Assembly: GCA_946894095.1 (NCBI GenBank)
Contig: OX335656.1
Location: 7,145,001-7,209,000, forward strand
Direction: 5' to 3'
DNA from: Incurvaria masculella
Lineage: Eukaryota; Arthropoda; Insecta; Lepidoptera; Incurvariidae
Length of the DNA: 64,000 nt
Shown: in pieces, positions 1-11,995 of the stretch
How positions within the stretch are numbered: the stretch's first letter is position 1
Layout of the letters: each line of letters starts with the position of its first letter
Translations under genes and position numbers: made by a program
The notes under the pieces: model-generated
The model's database searches: none
Told to the model about the DNA's origin: nothing
Seen by the model: the letters and a program-made list of their open reading frames with translations, nothing else

Positions 1-1492
1 TACGGATAATGGATATGAAATTATTAATGTTTTAACTCAAGCCAAACATTGATCAGAATGATTAACATAATTGGATATTGGAAAGCAGAAAGATTTAGGG
101 CTGGTATTTCAATCGTCCCTCTTCCTAGCCTCAACTTAAACGAAAATTTACTCAATTTAAAATAATTCTAAATTTAAACGAAGCTTAAGGAACAAAATGC
201 AGCATTTTAACGCAAACTAAATGGTAAGCGAAGTTTTATAATGTCCCCAGCAATCTATTTTCAAAGGCCTATAACACCTTAAAGCCTCGGCTACCGTATA
301 GTTTTGGTTCAAATGCTGCTTAAGCTTCGCTTAAAGTTGAGGGTAGGAAGAGGGACGATTGAAATACTGGCCCTTAGTTAAAAGCCATGGAATTGATTCG
401 CATTATATTTTCCATTCAGACAATACACCAAGTTACTGAAATAGTTTGCACTAATATGTTTAAAAGCCAATATGAATATAGGAATCACACACCTGAGATA
501 CTTGTGTTGCTTTTCCGCAGTCACACTGACACTGACGAAGTAAGACCTCCGAAATGCGGATGATATCAAGTGATAGATACCGGATACAATGCGAACCAAC
601 TCGAACACAAGACTCGAATGGTATTTTGGCCTTATTCCGTTTACAACTATTTGTCTAAACTCGCTAGAAAAAAACATACACCATGCATTTTATTAATATC
701 ATCTACATAGAGGTCAAAGCGTCTAGGGATTGGTCAGAACCTCATACAGGAACCTTATTCGTGCTCTGTTGTTTATTTAGGTGGCTCTCAAACCATTGCA
801 CTCTTAATATTTCCGTAGGCATTTAAAGTAATAGTGTAATAGTTTAAGAATAAATATGTATTTGTATTCTGACTACTGATGAAGTTTCTTGTCAGTTCTT
901 CTTCGTCCGTGGTAATGAAACCTATTTAAAGAAAATACAAATCCAAGAGTTTGTGTACACCTAATAGAGGAAAATAAATAAATGAATGCATATACTTTAT
1001 TTTTAATTATATTTTATGTTCTTTCGGCACCTAGGTACTTTAAGATAATGTAAAACTACAGGCAATTCAACGCAGTAATAGCAGATCCCATTAAAAACAA
1101 TATTTTTTTTCTAGGTTTGTACAGTAATTGCATCAAAATACAAATAAATATTTTTAATCACCTTTAGCAACAGCAACATTTTTGAAAATTGTCAAAATTT
1201 GTGGGTCACTGAGTCAGAATTTCACAAAACTTGGGGTAAGAGCATTTTTTACTGACTGAGACTTTTAAGAGAGTTACTCTTTTGATAGCATGGTCATCTT
1301 TTTGCAAAAGTTTTTTACAGATAAGTTTACGTTTTGGGACTGGTTGTTTTGTGACTGATAAGGTTCATATCGTTTGCAATGTATTCTGGTTGGTCTAAGA
1401 GATATTTGTTATAGCGATTCAGACTTTCAAATGATTAAAATGATCGAATAGTACATAAATGGGACTCAAGCGGTACACCAAAGTAGGCATAC
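1..1492. other. Downstream intron/flank of the CYHR1-like gene, no exon recognised
   Basis: AT-rich sequence left of the second CYHR1-like exon. The family should continue with a Cys/His-rich TRAF zinc finger, but no frame here shows it. A minus-strand open stretch at 378-677 follows a pyrimidine-rich CTAG and could be mistaken for an exon, but it has no zinc-finger residues. I see no other gene. Confidence 0.5.
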
Positions 1493-3276
1493 CGGTCGTC
1501 ACATTGCTTCGTCTCATGGCTGTGGAGCGAGTGACGTGGGAAGACCTGCGGGCAGAAGCGGCACTGCGACGGCAACTCCGATACCGCCTTCTCCACGGCC
1601 AGGTTGCGGAAGGTCTGCGTTTTGGAGATCTCGACGCGGCAGTTGGGGCACGTGGCACCCTCGTCGCGGAGCCGCGCGTCCGCCAGCAGGTGCGCGAAGC
1701 ACGCAGCGCACATCAAGTGCCCATTTGTACACTGCAATGACGTTATTTGCTCGTTGATTAAGACTCAAAACTTCTGTCGGAATAGAGATCGGACAGAGTA
1801 AACTGATTTGATATCAATGAAGAGATGATACAAATGTCTCGGTTGTTGATAAAAAATTTAAGAAAACAATAAAATAAAGCAATGTCAGTGTACTTTAGTC
1901 AGTGTACTTTAGTATCAAATTGAAACTTACTACATAGTGACAACATCTTAACAGTTATTAAAAATGAAACATTAACATTCTTCTTGTAGCAATAGCATGA
2001 GATGAAAATAACTCTGTCCGGGTTATAAATAGAATGGCCCATAGTTTAAAAATACCTGCGTACTTACCCCTGGAACATGATAGAATCTGTAATTTTACAA
2101 TTGTCAAGATAAGTTAGTAAAAAATAACTAAGTACATGGGTACCTAATTAGTTCAAATTTAAATAACTTTAGTATCTGCTATAATAATCAGAATGTTTAC
2201 TTCCAATAAATTTAAGCTCAAATATTCATTCTTAACATTGACAACAAAACTTTATAAGTTATTTTTTATAATTTCAGGATTTTATGATTAATGTATTTAT
2301 TTATATTTTCATTAGTCTTCAATTCATTGAGTTTCATTATCAGCAGATTATTCTGACATATTTCTGTCGATATTAATAAAGTATTTGTGTGTCCAGGGTG
2401 GGAAAGGGTACAAGGAATTGATTAATTAAATAAATTAATAATCAGTTCAAAACATTTATTGAAAAATAAACAGTATTTTTGTAACATTCAATACTTTACA
2501 TATGCAGGTACATGTTGTACACAATTACTGAAACATATATTATCCATATCGGTTACAATTTCGAATTACACAATAAATGCAGAATGGACCTGAGCATAGA
2601 ATTATTAATAAACTAAAGAGTATTGAGTGGTCAGACCATTCTGCTGAACGGTCTCTTATTAGTGGTTCTCGGTAAACGTCCTTGGTTACCACAATGGAAA
2701 TGGTGCAAGTACAAATTGTTTGTGAGCATTAATATAATTTCAACCACAATTATTGTAAAATAACTATTTCTAACTAGGCTAAAACAAAGGATTTTTAAAT
2801 TACACAACGGTACAAGTAATTTTTAGAACAAATCTACAATTCTGAATGGTTTTAGATTTTCAACAGTGCTACATTCCATTGTTCCAGCCCAACCATTCAA
2901 AAGGACATAGCAGGACTGTAAGATTATGACGAGATACAAGTGTGGCGCGACATGGTAAGACATGACATGATTTGTAAACCAGTCAAATATGTCACATTTC
3001 TAGTGACGGGAATAATGATCGGGGTAGCTATTAGCAGTTTGGCTTGGAAGATACCTGGTAGACGGCAGCGCAAGGCAGGTCAAGGCACACGGAGCAGCAG
3101 AAAATGCCACCAAGACGTTGTTCAAGCTTCTCCGTGTTCTCGACCGACATCTTGCGCCGCTTGGTGGGCACAGGCGATTCCTCCGCCTCTACATCTGCCG
3201 ACTGGGATGTGCCAGCCGCTCCTGCAGCCAAAACAGCCTGCTCCGTTCCTACACTTGCCAGCTCGGATTCAGACAT
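1493..3276 (-). CDS. CYHR1: CYHR1/ZTRAF1-family RING zinc-finger protein, 5' two coding exons (partial)
   Basis: Two minus-strand exons join in frame. Exon 1 (3276-3055) starts with an ATG, encodes an acidic, Ala/Ser-rich leader with a basic patch (TKRRK) and ends in [14 protein letters not shown] followed by a GTAT donor. Exon 2 (1731-1493) follows a TGCAG acceptor and continues [20 protein letters not shown], then CPNC, then [14 protein letters not shown] and a Cys/His-rich stretch, ending at a GTATGC donor. The Cys spacing is a RING finger entering a TRAF-type zinc finger, and the run [10 protein letters not shown] plus [12 protein letters not shown] is characteristic of cysteine- and histidine-rich protein 1 (ZTRAF1). 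About 153 residues are present against roughly 300 or more in the family, so the C-terminal half must lie beyond base 1 or in exons I could not recognise. The biochemical role of the family is poorly defined; a RING suggests ubiquitin-related activity. Confidence 0.85.
1732..3054. other. First coding intron of the CYHR1-like gene
   Basis: Intron between GTAT at 3054-3051 and TGCAG at 1736-1732 on the minus strand. It is AT-rich with no coding signal. I recognised no repeat family in it. Confidence 0.6.
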
Positions 3277-3590
3277 CTCTCACTACTAAAATATTGGCCC
3301 TGGCAAAACAGCTGCTAATGAAATAGCCAACAATGAACGAATGAGAAAAGGAAATGGAAAAGTCGATCGAACATAATATCAACAGAAAAAAAAACAAACA
3401 AACAAAAGCGTAGCATATGTTAAAGTTGGCAGAAATGCTGCCACATAGATAATTTCGCACACGTGAGTTACTCATATGGGAGTCACCAGTGAGTCACCTG
3501 TGACTGTCTGGTGAATCACAGAACTTTCTGTCCCTGTAATTTCATTACTACTTCCTGATTTCACCACCTCCACATATAAAAAAATGATTT

Positions 3591-4988
3591 TGCGCGTGGC
3601 CAAAACCTAAACTAAACTGTCGCCATCTTGACCATCGTAACTTGTCGGAACATTTTCGATATTTCAAACGCGTAAAATAATGCTTGAAGTATTTAAAAGT
3701 GGCTTCGAGAGATTGTCTTGAATGTGAGAGGCCGAGTTTTTTTGGAGGTTGGTTGTAAAAATTTCGCCCATAAATAGGGCATTTTATTTCCTGTGGTAAC
3801 CATAAGACGACGTTGGTGCCCCAACCTGACGCAAAATGATCTATGTGGGACTACATTTCCTGTGGTAATGGTAGACCCCCTGCATATCTACTCAGGAAAG
3901 TGAAAACGAGTTAGTCACAGATGAAAGTGAGACGCTCTCGCCTGACGTCATCAAACATTCAAATGTTATGTTAGTGTCGTCGCACTATAATTAGAATCAT
4001 TAGAAAGGGACAACACTAGGATCACTCGTGGCTGTCATTTCATGAGTGCGAAAGCGTTGTGAATCACTGGCGAGTCACCGGTGACATACAGGTGAGAATC
4101 TCGTGAGTAGAACCCCTGGGCCGTTTTCGCTGACCATTAGATCGGTTCTAAATCGCTCGGAATCACTCCTGTTGGCTCCACGTCTCCGAGGTGGGACGCG
4201 GAACAGGAGCAAGATTTGCCAACTGTCACTTAAATGTCAGCCATCAAATCGCTTACAACTTCGTTATTTTTAATTTAATTTCGTATCGATTGTTAATTAG
4301 GGTCGTGGTCCGATTTGAACCATCGTTACCAAAAGCACACTCAAAACTGGTCCGATTTGCGCTTACAGCCCTCAAATGGCGTCCTGTGAACGGTATGACG
4401 TCATCCCTGCGTCACGCAATGCCATGCACAGTCCTCACGCTTTGGAGGTATAGTCTCACATACATTATTTTGCGCCTGGCTGAGGACACCATTGTCTTTT
4501 AAGAGTTACCACATGAAACAAAATTGATAAAATTACAAATTTGGTCTTTCATCATTTTAATAAAAAAAATACCGCTAGTTTTGGTTTTCTTGAATTATTT
4601 GAAGAAAATAAAACCAAACGTAAATCCCGGAGGTTAAAACTCTGTCAAACGATATTTTTTGCCATTCTATTTAGATTAGACTTTTTATAAAGTGTTTTTT
4701 ATTTCGTTATAATCTAACAAGGAGTTTTCGAGTACAACTCGCGATGGTATCAAACCACTACTACTACTACTATTCTTCCGGGAAAACGGCGTGAAGTTAT
4801 GTATGGCTAACCTAAACCACAACCATATCTTCTCAAACTAATCTTTACTTAACAAAAAACACCCTCCGCTCAAAATGAATAAGCAGTGGGTAACTTGCAT
4901 TATTATAATGGCAACACTTCTCTGTACCGCGAAGATGACCGTTCAAGATGGCGACCGTTTAGTTCCGATTTTGGCCACGCGCAAAAAG
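3591..4988. mobile_element. ~1.4 kb inverted-repeat-bounded element (non-coding)
   Basis: The left end reads TGCGCGTGGCCAAAA followed about 16 bases later by GTCGCCATCTTGA. The right end holds the reverse complement (TCAAGATGGCGAC, then TTTTGGCCACGCGCA) with the same spacing. The interior has no ORF with recognisable domains and also holds one copy of the 'CTTTGGAG...GGTTCAAAT' repeat (4305-4450). No clean target duplication was found. It is probably a degenerate non-autonomous TIR element. Confidence 0.5.
4305..4450 (-). repeat. Dispersed ~150-bp repeat, copy 1
   Basis: Spans from a GGTTCAAATCGGACC-like end (reverse complement here) to CTCCAAAGCGTGAG, including a conserved GGCATTGCGTGACGCAG segment. 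The same unit recurs inverted at 5150-5305 and again at 53665-53815. Confidence 0.7.
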
Positions 4989-5149
4989 AGCTATGTGGCG
5001 TGTGTGTGCAACTGTTAATGTCATTTTTGTATGTTTCTAAAGAGTAGTCTATCATCTATCCATCGGATCGGTTCAGATCGGACCGCCACCTTAGATACTA
5101 CTTTTTAGAAACGTCAAAAAGTGACATTGACAATTGCATACACAGTGCT

Positions 5150-5305
5150 CTTCTCCAAAGCGTGAGCACTGTGTACGGCATTGCGTGACGCAGCGATAAC
5201 TTCATACCGATCACGCTCCACCATTTTGAGGGCTGTAAGCGAAAATCGGACCAGCTTTGAGCTTGCTTTTGGTAACGATGGTTCAAATCGGACCGCCACC
5301 TTAGA
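5150..5305 (+). repeat. Dispersed ~150-bp repeat, copy 2
   Basis: Reads CTCCAAAGCGTGAGCACTG through GGCATTGCGTGACGCAGCG to GGTTCAAATCGGACCGCC. It is inverted relative to the copy at 4305-4450, so the two bound about 1 kb as an inverted repeat, and it matches the copy at 53665-53815. Confidence 0.7.
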
Positions 5306-5309
5306 TACA

Positions 5310-5560
5310 AATTTGAGGTGAACTACTACAATTAACTTCATTTGTTCCATGTTTGTTGTTTTGTTTCCGTAAGCTGGTACATAAACGGTCAGAATCGTTT
5401 GTAATGCTTACTGCTTTAAGCGTGCAATCTGATTCGGAACGCTTGTATACTCTTTTCGCAGTGTAATCGTTTACAGTTGAAATCGGAACGCGCAGTCACC
5501 ACAGCTGGTAGCTGTCAAATTGACATTTGACAGACATTCTCGAAGAACGTTTGCTTTTTC
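5310..5560 (+). repeat. Dispersed repeat shared with 53343-53540 (inverted)
   Basis: Contains AGGTGAACTACTACAATTAA, CATGTTTGTTGTTTTGTTTCC and GCGTGCAATCTGATTC, each present in reverse complement at 53343-53540. The two copies are diverged by base changes but collinear over about 200 bp. Confidence 0.65.
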
Positions 5561-6524
5561 GGACTTTCACTTCCTAAATTATTCCTTTTCTTTTTAAACC
5601 TTTGGTGCCTTCGTCCTATCCTGACAGTCCCCAGACAGAACTTTAGAACTGCCCATAGAATCTGCGTAGTGGCAATCAATAACGCTTGATTTGACAGGTG
5701 TCAAAAGGGACCACTTCGGTGTGACAGAGGAGGCAAGTCAGCTTCTCTGTCGTGAAACCGACGCCGAGCGTAGACGACCGAACAATCTGCTGCGGGGCGG
5801 CTGGCGCGGAGTGTTCGCTCCGTGTTCGCTCGCGGTTGCGTGGCCATATTGGTTTTGTTGTTGTGTTGAGTTGAGTGACGCGTCCTCCTCCATGAAATCA
5901 AAATTAATATCGTTCCGAAGCCGTTACTGCATCTGCACACTGCGATTTCGTAAACATGGAAAACAAATGTTGCGTTTCTGGTTGCAACAGCGTAAAACCC
6001 GATGTGCATCTTTTTTGTTTTCCAAGAAGTGATAAAAGAAAACGACTTTGGTTACGGACTCTGAGTGAGCCTGCTTTGAATGAGCTGCAGTTGTCCGTGC
6101 TCAAAACTAAACGAAGAGTTTGTGTCAAACATTTCGAGGCCAAGTACATACGACAGAGTTCACGCCAAGGAGCGCAGGGAGCTCAAACAATCTTAACCCC
6201 TGACGCCTATCCTACTTTGTTTTCGGAGCAAGAAATTGAAAGTGGCATACAAAATGTAATGGGTAAGTAAGATCTCAAATTCTTCACACTTACAATTTAT
6301 CAGGTGCTGGGAATCAAAAAATATTCTCGGTAGACATAAATTGCACTATTATAGCACTGAACATGGATGGATGGGAATGGCATGATGCTAGCCCATGGTA
6401 TTGCATTCTCGAAGGAACTAGTCTCATCAGGAGCCTCCCATACCATGATTGTGTTGAACAATGGGTATCGTAATACAAAATCCTTTTAATTTTAAAAAAT
6501 TAAAAGATTTAATAATAAGACAGG

Positions 6525-6660
6525 AAAGTGACCTGCTGGTATGCAAGGGATTCGAACCTCGGTTTGACCGGCAGGGCGATCACCGAAATTGAAATCACTT
6601 TCAACTCGATCCTGGTTTAGTGCTGTCTCACCCAAACTAGCGATACATGTGTGGGCAAGG
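6525..6660 (-). repeat. tRNA-like SINE fragment
   Basis: The reverse complement contains GAGGTTCGAATCCCTTGCAT, which fits a pol III B box, but no complete cloverleaf can be drawn. It lies in intron 1 of the THAP transposase gene. Confidence 0.35.
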
Positions 6661-7070
6661 CCATTTTTTAAGTTACTTTTAAATTTATTTTTCACTGATT
6701 GTGTATCGATAAAGACTACATACTGACAGTTTAAATAAATGAGAGTCACGACCGGAGGCCATGATTCATTCATATGCATCATATGGAATAGATACAAACA
6801 TTTCGGCAACGCGGTTGCATGTCATGTCTTTAGTCCATTTTCTGCTTTTTTAATGTTCATACTAAAAAGTATATTTTATTTTATCCGATTTTGTATTTCA
6901 GGGAGAAGTTATCACACTCAAGGCGTGCCACTCCACCTTCGTGATCACATATATAATTTTGATCCAAGATTAGAACCTTCAACTTCTGGCACTGGTTTAG
7001 GTATGTACCCAGATATTGTAGATATTTTGAAAGGCATTTTGGATAAAAAATTTTATTTATAAAAACCTTA

Positions 7071-7994
7071 TATAAGGTGAGTTTAAAATAATCTACAAGC
7101 CTTATAGGGTTGATTCAGTATCTGATATAGAACAACTTTTGCTAAGAATGGAGGTATGTAATTTTTTTTGTTCCATTTTAATTTTTGAGAAATTTAAACA
7201 GTATGTTCTTCCCAGTATTTTAAACAACTTTTGCGAAGAAACTATGTACCTATCGGTAATGGTTTCCAAGAAAATAAATTATTAAAGTGAACTAACTCTT
7301 CAAACTGCCTATTTGAAAAATAGGTTCCGCACCGCGCCGGCCGGCGGCGCGGAGGCGGCGCGCGGCGGCAGAGTCTATTTTACCTACCCGAATAGTTTTG
7401 CCTCCTTCCCACGCTGACGTACGCCGCGCCGGGCTATGGATTTGGTCGGCGCGGCTGTAATGTAGGTATGTACACAAGCATGCATGTCATTTTTCGCCCG
7501 ATCGGCACTCGCTTCACTTAAATTCACTCACGTGTGATACTCAGGTCCGATGCGGGTCATGGACCTTGACATACTAATTGCTTTCAAAACGAAAACAAAC
7601 GTCCTTCAGTGAGAGGGGCGGCGGCGGCGGCGGGGGAGATGGGGTGGCGAGGCTTCTGTCTGCGCACGCGGCGCGCGGCGGCGGAGAATTGTCTTGTGTC
7701 AGTAGGTCACGGTCCGGTCAATGCCCCGTGGTTGACCTATATTTTTAATTATGTAGGTAGTTGAAGAGTTAGTGCACTTTAATAAATTATTTTTCTTAGA
7801 AACCATTACAGATAAGTGCATAGTTTATTCGCAAAAGTTGTTTAAAATACTGGGAAGAACATACTGTTTAAATTTCTCAAAAATTAAAATGGAACAAAAA
7901 AAATTACATACCTCCATTCTTAGCAAAAGTTGTTCTATATCAGATACTGAATCAACCCTATAAGGCTTGTAGATTATTTTAAACTCACCTTATA
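7071..7994. mobile_element. TIR element with GC-rich core, copy 1 (924 bp)
   Basis: Ends are TATAAGGTGAGTTTA and its reverse complement, flanked by TA on both sides (7069-7070 and 7995-7996), fitting a TA target duplication. The terminal inverted repeats run about 235 bp and contain GGGTTGATTCAGTATCTGAT. The core (about 7320-7730) is strongly GC-rich, with CGG-type runs and CCGGCCGGCGGCGCGG, very unlike the AT-rich flanks. No ORF is recognisable. It sits in intron 2 of the THAP transposase gene; a second copy is at 49852-50757. Confidence 0.85.
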
Positions 7995-8229
7995 TACATG
8001 TTTTGAAGAATTCCAATATCGCGCTTTGACAAGTGGGGTGACACCGTACTGCGCGAGCCCCGTTAACGGTTGCAGCATTACAAAGGAATGAGAAATGTGG
8101 CGGTGCAGGGTCAGGGGGATGTTCGGATTATAGAGGTGTTTGGATGAGTTTAGGTTCCGATTATCAAAACCCTTGTATGATGATATATTAATGGCTAGTG
8201 TTAATATGATAAAAGCATAAAAGTCTTAA

Positions 8230-9549
8230 AATAATCTTTTATTTTCAGAGAACATTGTCCCACCTGGTGCGCCATTGCCGCCCATTGAAGAGGAAAATTT
8301 AGCTGCGCGCACGGCTACTAAAGCACGAAATCATCCTCTGCGTGTCGTAGCTGGAATTCGTGGTACACCAAATTATTATTTGTTTACACCGTTTAGAACC
8401 TATAAAAGTATTTGCAGCATTTTTTTTCTTGTAAAGTATTGTATCATTCAGTGAAAATATGTTGAAAGCGTAATTCTATATTAATTTCAGATAACGTTTT
8501 CATGCCTGATGCGCCATTGCCACCCACGGAATGGAAAACTTTGCCTGCACGCACGGCTACTGAATCACGAAAGCGCCCTCTGCATGTCGCAGCCAGAGCA
8601 CAAGGTACACCAACTTATTATTGGTTTGCACAGTGAAGAACCTATGTATAAAAGTATTTGCAGCATTTTTTTTCTTGTAAAATATTGTATGATTCAGTGA
8701 AAATATGTTGAAAGCGTCACCGTCTATATTCATTTCAGAGAACATTGACATTCCTGATGTGCCATTGCCACCCACGGAACGGAAAACTTTGCCTGCACGC
8801 ACGGCTACTAAATCACGAAAGCGTCCTCTGCATGTCGCATCCGGAGCAGGTACACCAACTTATTATTCGTTTACACAGTGGAGAACCTATGTATAAGAGT
8901 ATTTGCAGCATTTTTAGGTTTCCTTTCCCGAAGGATAACCATCGGAACCCGATTCGTTAGACTCTGCTGTGCAGACTGTATCTCATAAACCACAATAATT
9001 AGACAGCTGAAATTTTTACAAAGTTTGTATTACTTATACCCACCCCTATAAAAACAAAAATAAAAATGTATAATTATTGTATATTATATTTATTAAAAAA
9101 TAAAATATGTGTTTGGTGCCTATCTTGTTTCTTTAACAGAAGTATTTAAAAAGTATGTGGTGTTATATCTTATACGATTGTACTGACCATTCGTGTGCAA
9201 GTCAGACTCACACTTGAGCAAATTTTATCTTTTAAAGTATTGTATGATTCAGTGAAAATTTTATGAATATATAAACATCTTTATATATTAATTTATTTTC
9301 AGATAAAGTTGTCATACCTGATGCGCCATTGCCACACACGGAACGGGAAACTTTGCCTGGACGAACGGCTACTGAATCACGAAAGCGTCCACTGCATGTC
9401 GCAGCTATGGCTCAAGGTACACCAACTTATTATTTGTTTACACTGTGGAGAAACTCTAAGAATATTTTGTTGTAGCATTTTTTTTTTTCTAGTAAAGTGT
9501 TGTGTGATTTTGTGAAAATATGATTTAAGCATAAAGGTCTTTTTTTCAG
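8230..9549 (+). repeat. Tandem exon array: four symmetric phase-1 exons in ~240-bp repeat units
   Basis: Exons at 8249, 8491, 8739 and 9303 each span 111-114 bp and begin after TTTCAG or TTTTCAG. Each encodes a version of APLPPTERKTLPARTATKS followed by R-[KN]-[HR]-PL-[HR]-V and ends with G before GTACACC. The flanking intron halves are homologous too (CCAACTTATTATT..., TATTTGCAGCATTTTTTTTC, TGTATGATTCAGTGAAAATA), so whole exon-intron units were duplicated. Unit spacing is 242 and 248 bp, then 564 bp because about 330 bp was inserted after exon 5. All exons are phase 1 at both ends, so any number can be skipped or included without shifting the frame. Confidence 0.85.
8895..9060 (+). repeat. 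Degenerate copy of the lepidopteran 'GGGTTCCGTACCC' dispersed repeat
   Basis: Holds CCGATTCGTTAGACTCTGCTG, then TATCTCATAAACCACAATAA and TTAGACAGCTGAAATTTTTA, matching the 3' part of the copies at 20317 and 36699. It is part of the insertion separating exon-array units 3 and 4. Confidence 0.55.
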
Positions 9550-11469
9550 AAACACCAAAGCGGCCGAGAATAAAATTCACCTCCAAGATTGGCTCATTAA
9601 CACCAAACTGCAGAAAAATGTACAATCAATGCAGGAAAATCATGAACAGTAAAAGGCAACTTAATTTTAACAAAAGGTTGCAAAAAGCTAAAAAGTTTGA
9701 AAGTACAAACACCTTTAAAAATCTCACTGCAAATTTAAATGCAACATGCAAGTCATTTTTTTGGATGCAAATCAAATTGTGTACCAAAAAAACAAGAGGT
9801 CGAAGATTTTCACATGAAGAAAAATTAATGGCTTTATCTCTTTTAAAAACAAGTCCAAAGGGATATAAACTGCTGCAAAAAATCTTTTATATTGCCTAGC
9901 AGAAGAACCTTGGACAAGCTCATTCAAAATGTTCACATCGAAGCGGGCATAAATGACAAGATTTTTGACATTCTCGAAGAGAAAATAATTGATTGGCCTG
10001 AAAAAAAAAAGTACTGTTCTATCGTATTTGATGAGGTTGCTTTAGAGCCATACATTGATTACTCGAAATTCAAGGACCACATTATGGGATTCACGCAACT
10101 AGAAGGAGATGCAAAGCCGAAATTTGCTGATCATGCCCTATTGTTTATGCTACGCGGAGCATGCGACAAGTGGCGGCAACCCATTGCCTTTTATTTTTGT
10201 GCTGGCACAACACCCGCTGCAATATTAAAAATTATCATAAAAAAGATTGTAAAAGCAGTTGTAGCGACAGGCTTGATCCCTGTTGCCCTTATTTGTGATC
10301 AGGGCCCTACAAATGCAACAGCATTACGATGGTTGCTGGAGGACACTAAAAGGGCACAGACAATAAAAGGAGTAGAATTTGGTAAGATATAAATTTATGA
10401 TTGTTAAAATATGTATACTATACGTGCTTTAAACATTTTTCTTTATCAATTTTCGAGTTGTCAGCGATTTTTGTAGATCTACTGGATCTACAAAAAGCAC
10501 CAACCAATTTTGGTTTAAGTGTTTCTTAAGGTCTACCACATTATTATCTTTCGGAATATTCCACATACATAGTGACAAGTCAGAGGGGAAAACGAAAAAG
10601 TTGTTGGTATAATACAGAGTTTTCAAAACCTGTTAAAATAACCCACACGCCTTTGTGCATGAAAAACAATGTCATCCCTAATTTATATTTATGGTCTGCC
10701 ACCCTTATTTTTATTGTTTTGCAATTTTACTACCCCATTGCATAGTGGATCACAGAACAGTGATTTTCCATATTCGAAATCCATATTGTGCCTATAGTCT
10801 CCTGGTAAAATGGTTATGACATATGGAGGGACAGACGGATATGACGACATGATCCGTTCCGTTCCATAAATATTCCGTTTTTGAAAAAAAAAATTGTCTA
10901 ATCTCAATAAAATTTATTATTTTTCAGATGATACCATTAAACTTGAACAACTTACTCTGCATGTGATTTTTGATCCTCCTCATCTGATAAAGGGCATCAG
11001 AAATAATTTTTTGAACAAAAAGATGGTTTTTAATGGCAAGACTGCACAGTGGGAGGACATAGTCCAAGTATATAAAATGGATTGCGAACTTGGTGATATT
11101 CGACTTCTTCCGCAATTAACAGATGAACATATTCTTCCCGAAAAAATAAAAAAAATGAAAGTCCGAAATTGCACTAAAGTTTTAAGTGAAAAAGTAGCGG
11201 CAATGCTAAAATACACTGGACAATTTTGTAAGTACATATTTACATTCTCAAAATTTGTTTGCATGGCCTCACCTTGGCCTTTACAAACAAACAAAAATAA
11301 TTGGTTGTCTGTAAAGTCGGTTTACGGACGATAGTTTTACGTGATAAGGCAGCAGAACTATTCGAACTGCTAACTCTGACGTCACGCGAGAAGAGAGATA
11401 GATATGTCACAAGCCATTGCTTGGGCCGATCGTGCCTCTCTATCGCTTGCTACGCGCTCTCGCTAGCAC

Positions 11470-11663
11470 CACATGAGTAAAGAAACGGTACAGAGGCAAA
11501 GCTTCATACAACAGCGCAAAATGATTACACTACTACAAGCAAACGGCGCATGCATTTGTTTCCACTGGTCATACTGGCCGCTCCCCACGTACGTGGCGCT
11601 ACCAGTGGAAACACATCCATGCGCAGTGAAGCTTTGCCTCTGTACTGTTTCTTTACTCATGTG
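11470..11663. mobile_element. Foldback MITE in THAP transposase intron 8
   Basis: Begins CACATGAGTAAAGAAACGGT and ends with its near-perfect reverse complement. Arms of about 36 bp continue through ACAGAGGCAAAGCTTCA, with an inner TTTCCACTGG/CCAGTGGAAA pair. No coding content. The flanks share GCTAGCAC. Confidence 0.75.
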
Positions 11664-11689
11664 CTAGCACGCTCAGGCTCAGGTGGAAC

Positions 11690-11995
11690 AAGACACTTCT
11701 GCTAAATTGAACTGGATGGAATACACGGACAATATTCATTGCCACTTCGACCGATCGTTAATCCAATGCGATGGTACAGGTCGCGCCAAACATCTTGTAA
11801 GCTCTGAAGTTGCAGCGCTCGCGTCGCATTAGCCGAAAACAGGTATCCATTTGCATCTGCGCAATAGGCTGCGCATCAACTTCAGAGCTCACTAGATGTT
11901 TGGCGCGAGCTATACCAACCCGGGCGTGATTAACCCTTCCACATAAGAAGGGGACTTATTGTTTAACGTGGAATCCGAACCATGAACGAAGACTC
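11690..11995 (-). repeat. SINE body copy interrupted by a mariner-type MITE
   Basis: Contains TTGAACTGGATGGAATACAC, CGATCGTTAATCCAATGCGA, AACCCGGGCG and GGAATCCGAACCATG in the order of the SINE body seen at 43567-43956. A palindromic MITE (11777-11912) splits it at the GGTACC position. Confidence 0.7.
11777..11912. mobile_element. Mariner-type foldback MITE (CGCGCCAAAC family), copy 1
   Basis: TIRs are CAGGTCGCGCCAAACATCTTG and, at the other end, the complement of TAGCTCGCGCCAAACATCT. TA flanks both sides, at the point where the host SINE should read GGTACC, giving a clear TA duplication. The interior is itself palindromic (GAAGTTGCAG... and TCAACTTCAGAGCTC). Related ends occur at 30265-30381. 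Confidence 0.75.

Noticed and set aside
378..677. Minus-strand open stretch as a third CYHR1 exon
   Set aside because: It follows a plausible acceptor but lacks the Cys/His pattern that the TRAF zinc finger requires at this point.
1459..1768. Several overlapping small ORFs on both strands
   Set aside because: They are shadows of the GC-richer RING/zinc-finger exon in other frames.
2940..3326. Plus-strand 128-codon ORF
   Set aside because: Antisense shadow of CYHR1-like exon 1, no domain.
8509..9515. Small plus-strand ORFs such as the one at 8509-8700
   Set aside because: They are alternative-frame readings of the repeated exon units; the spliced phase-1 frame is the conserved one.
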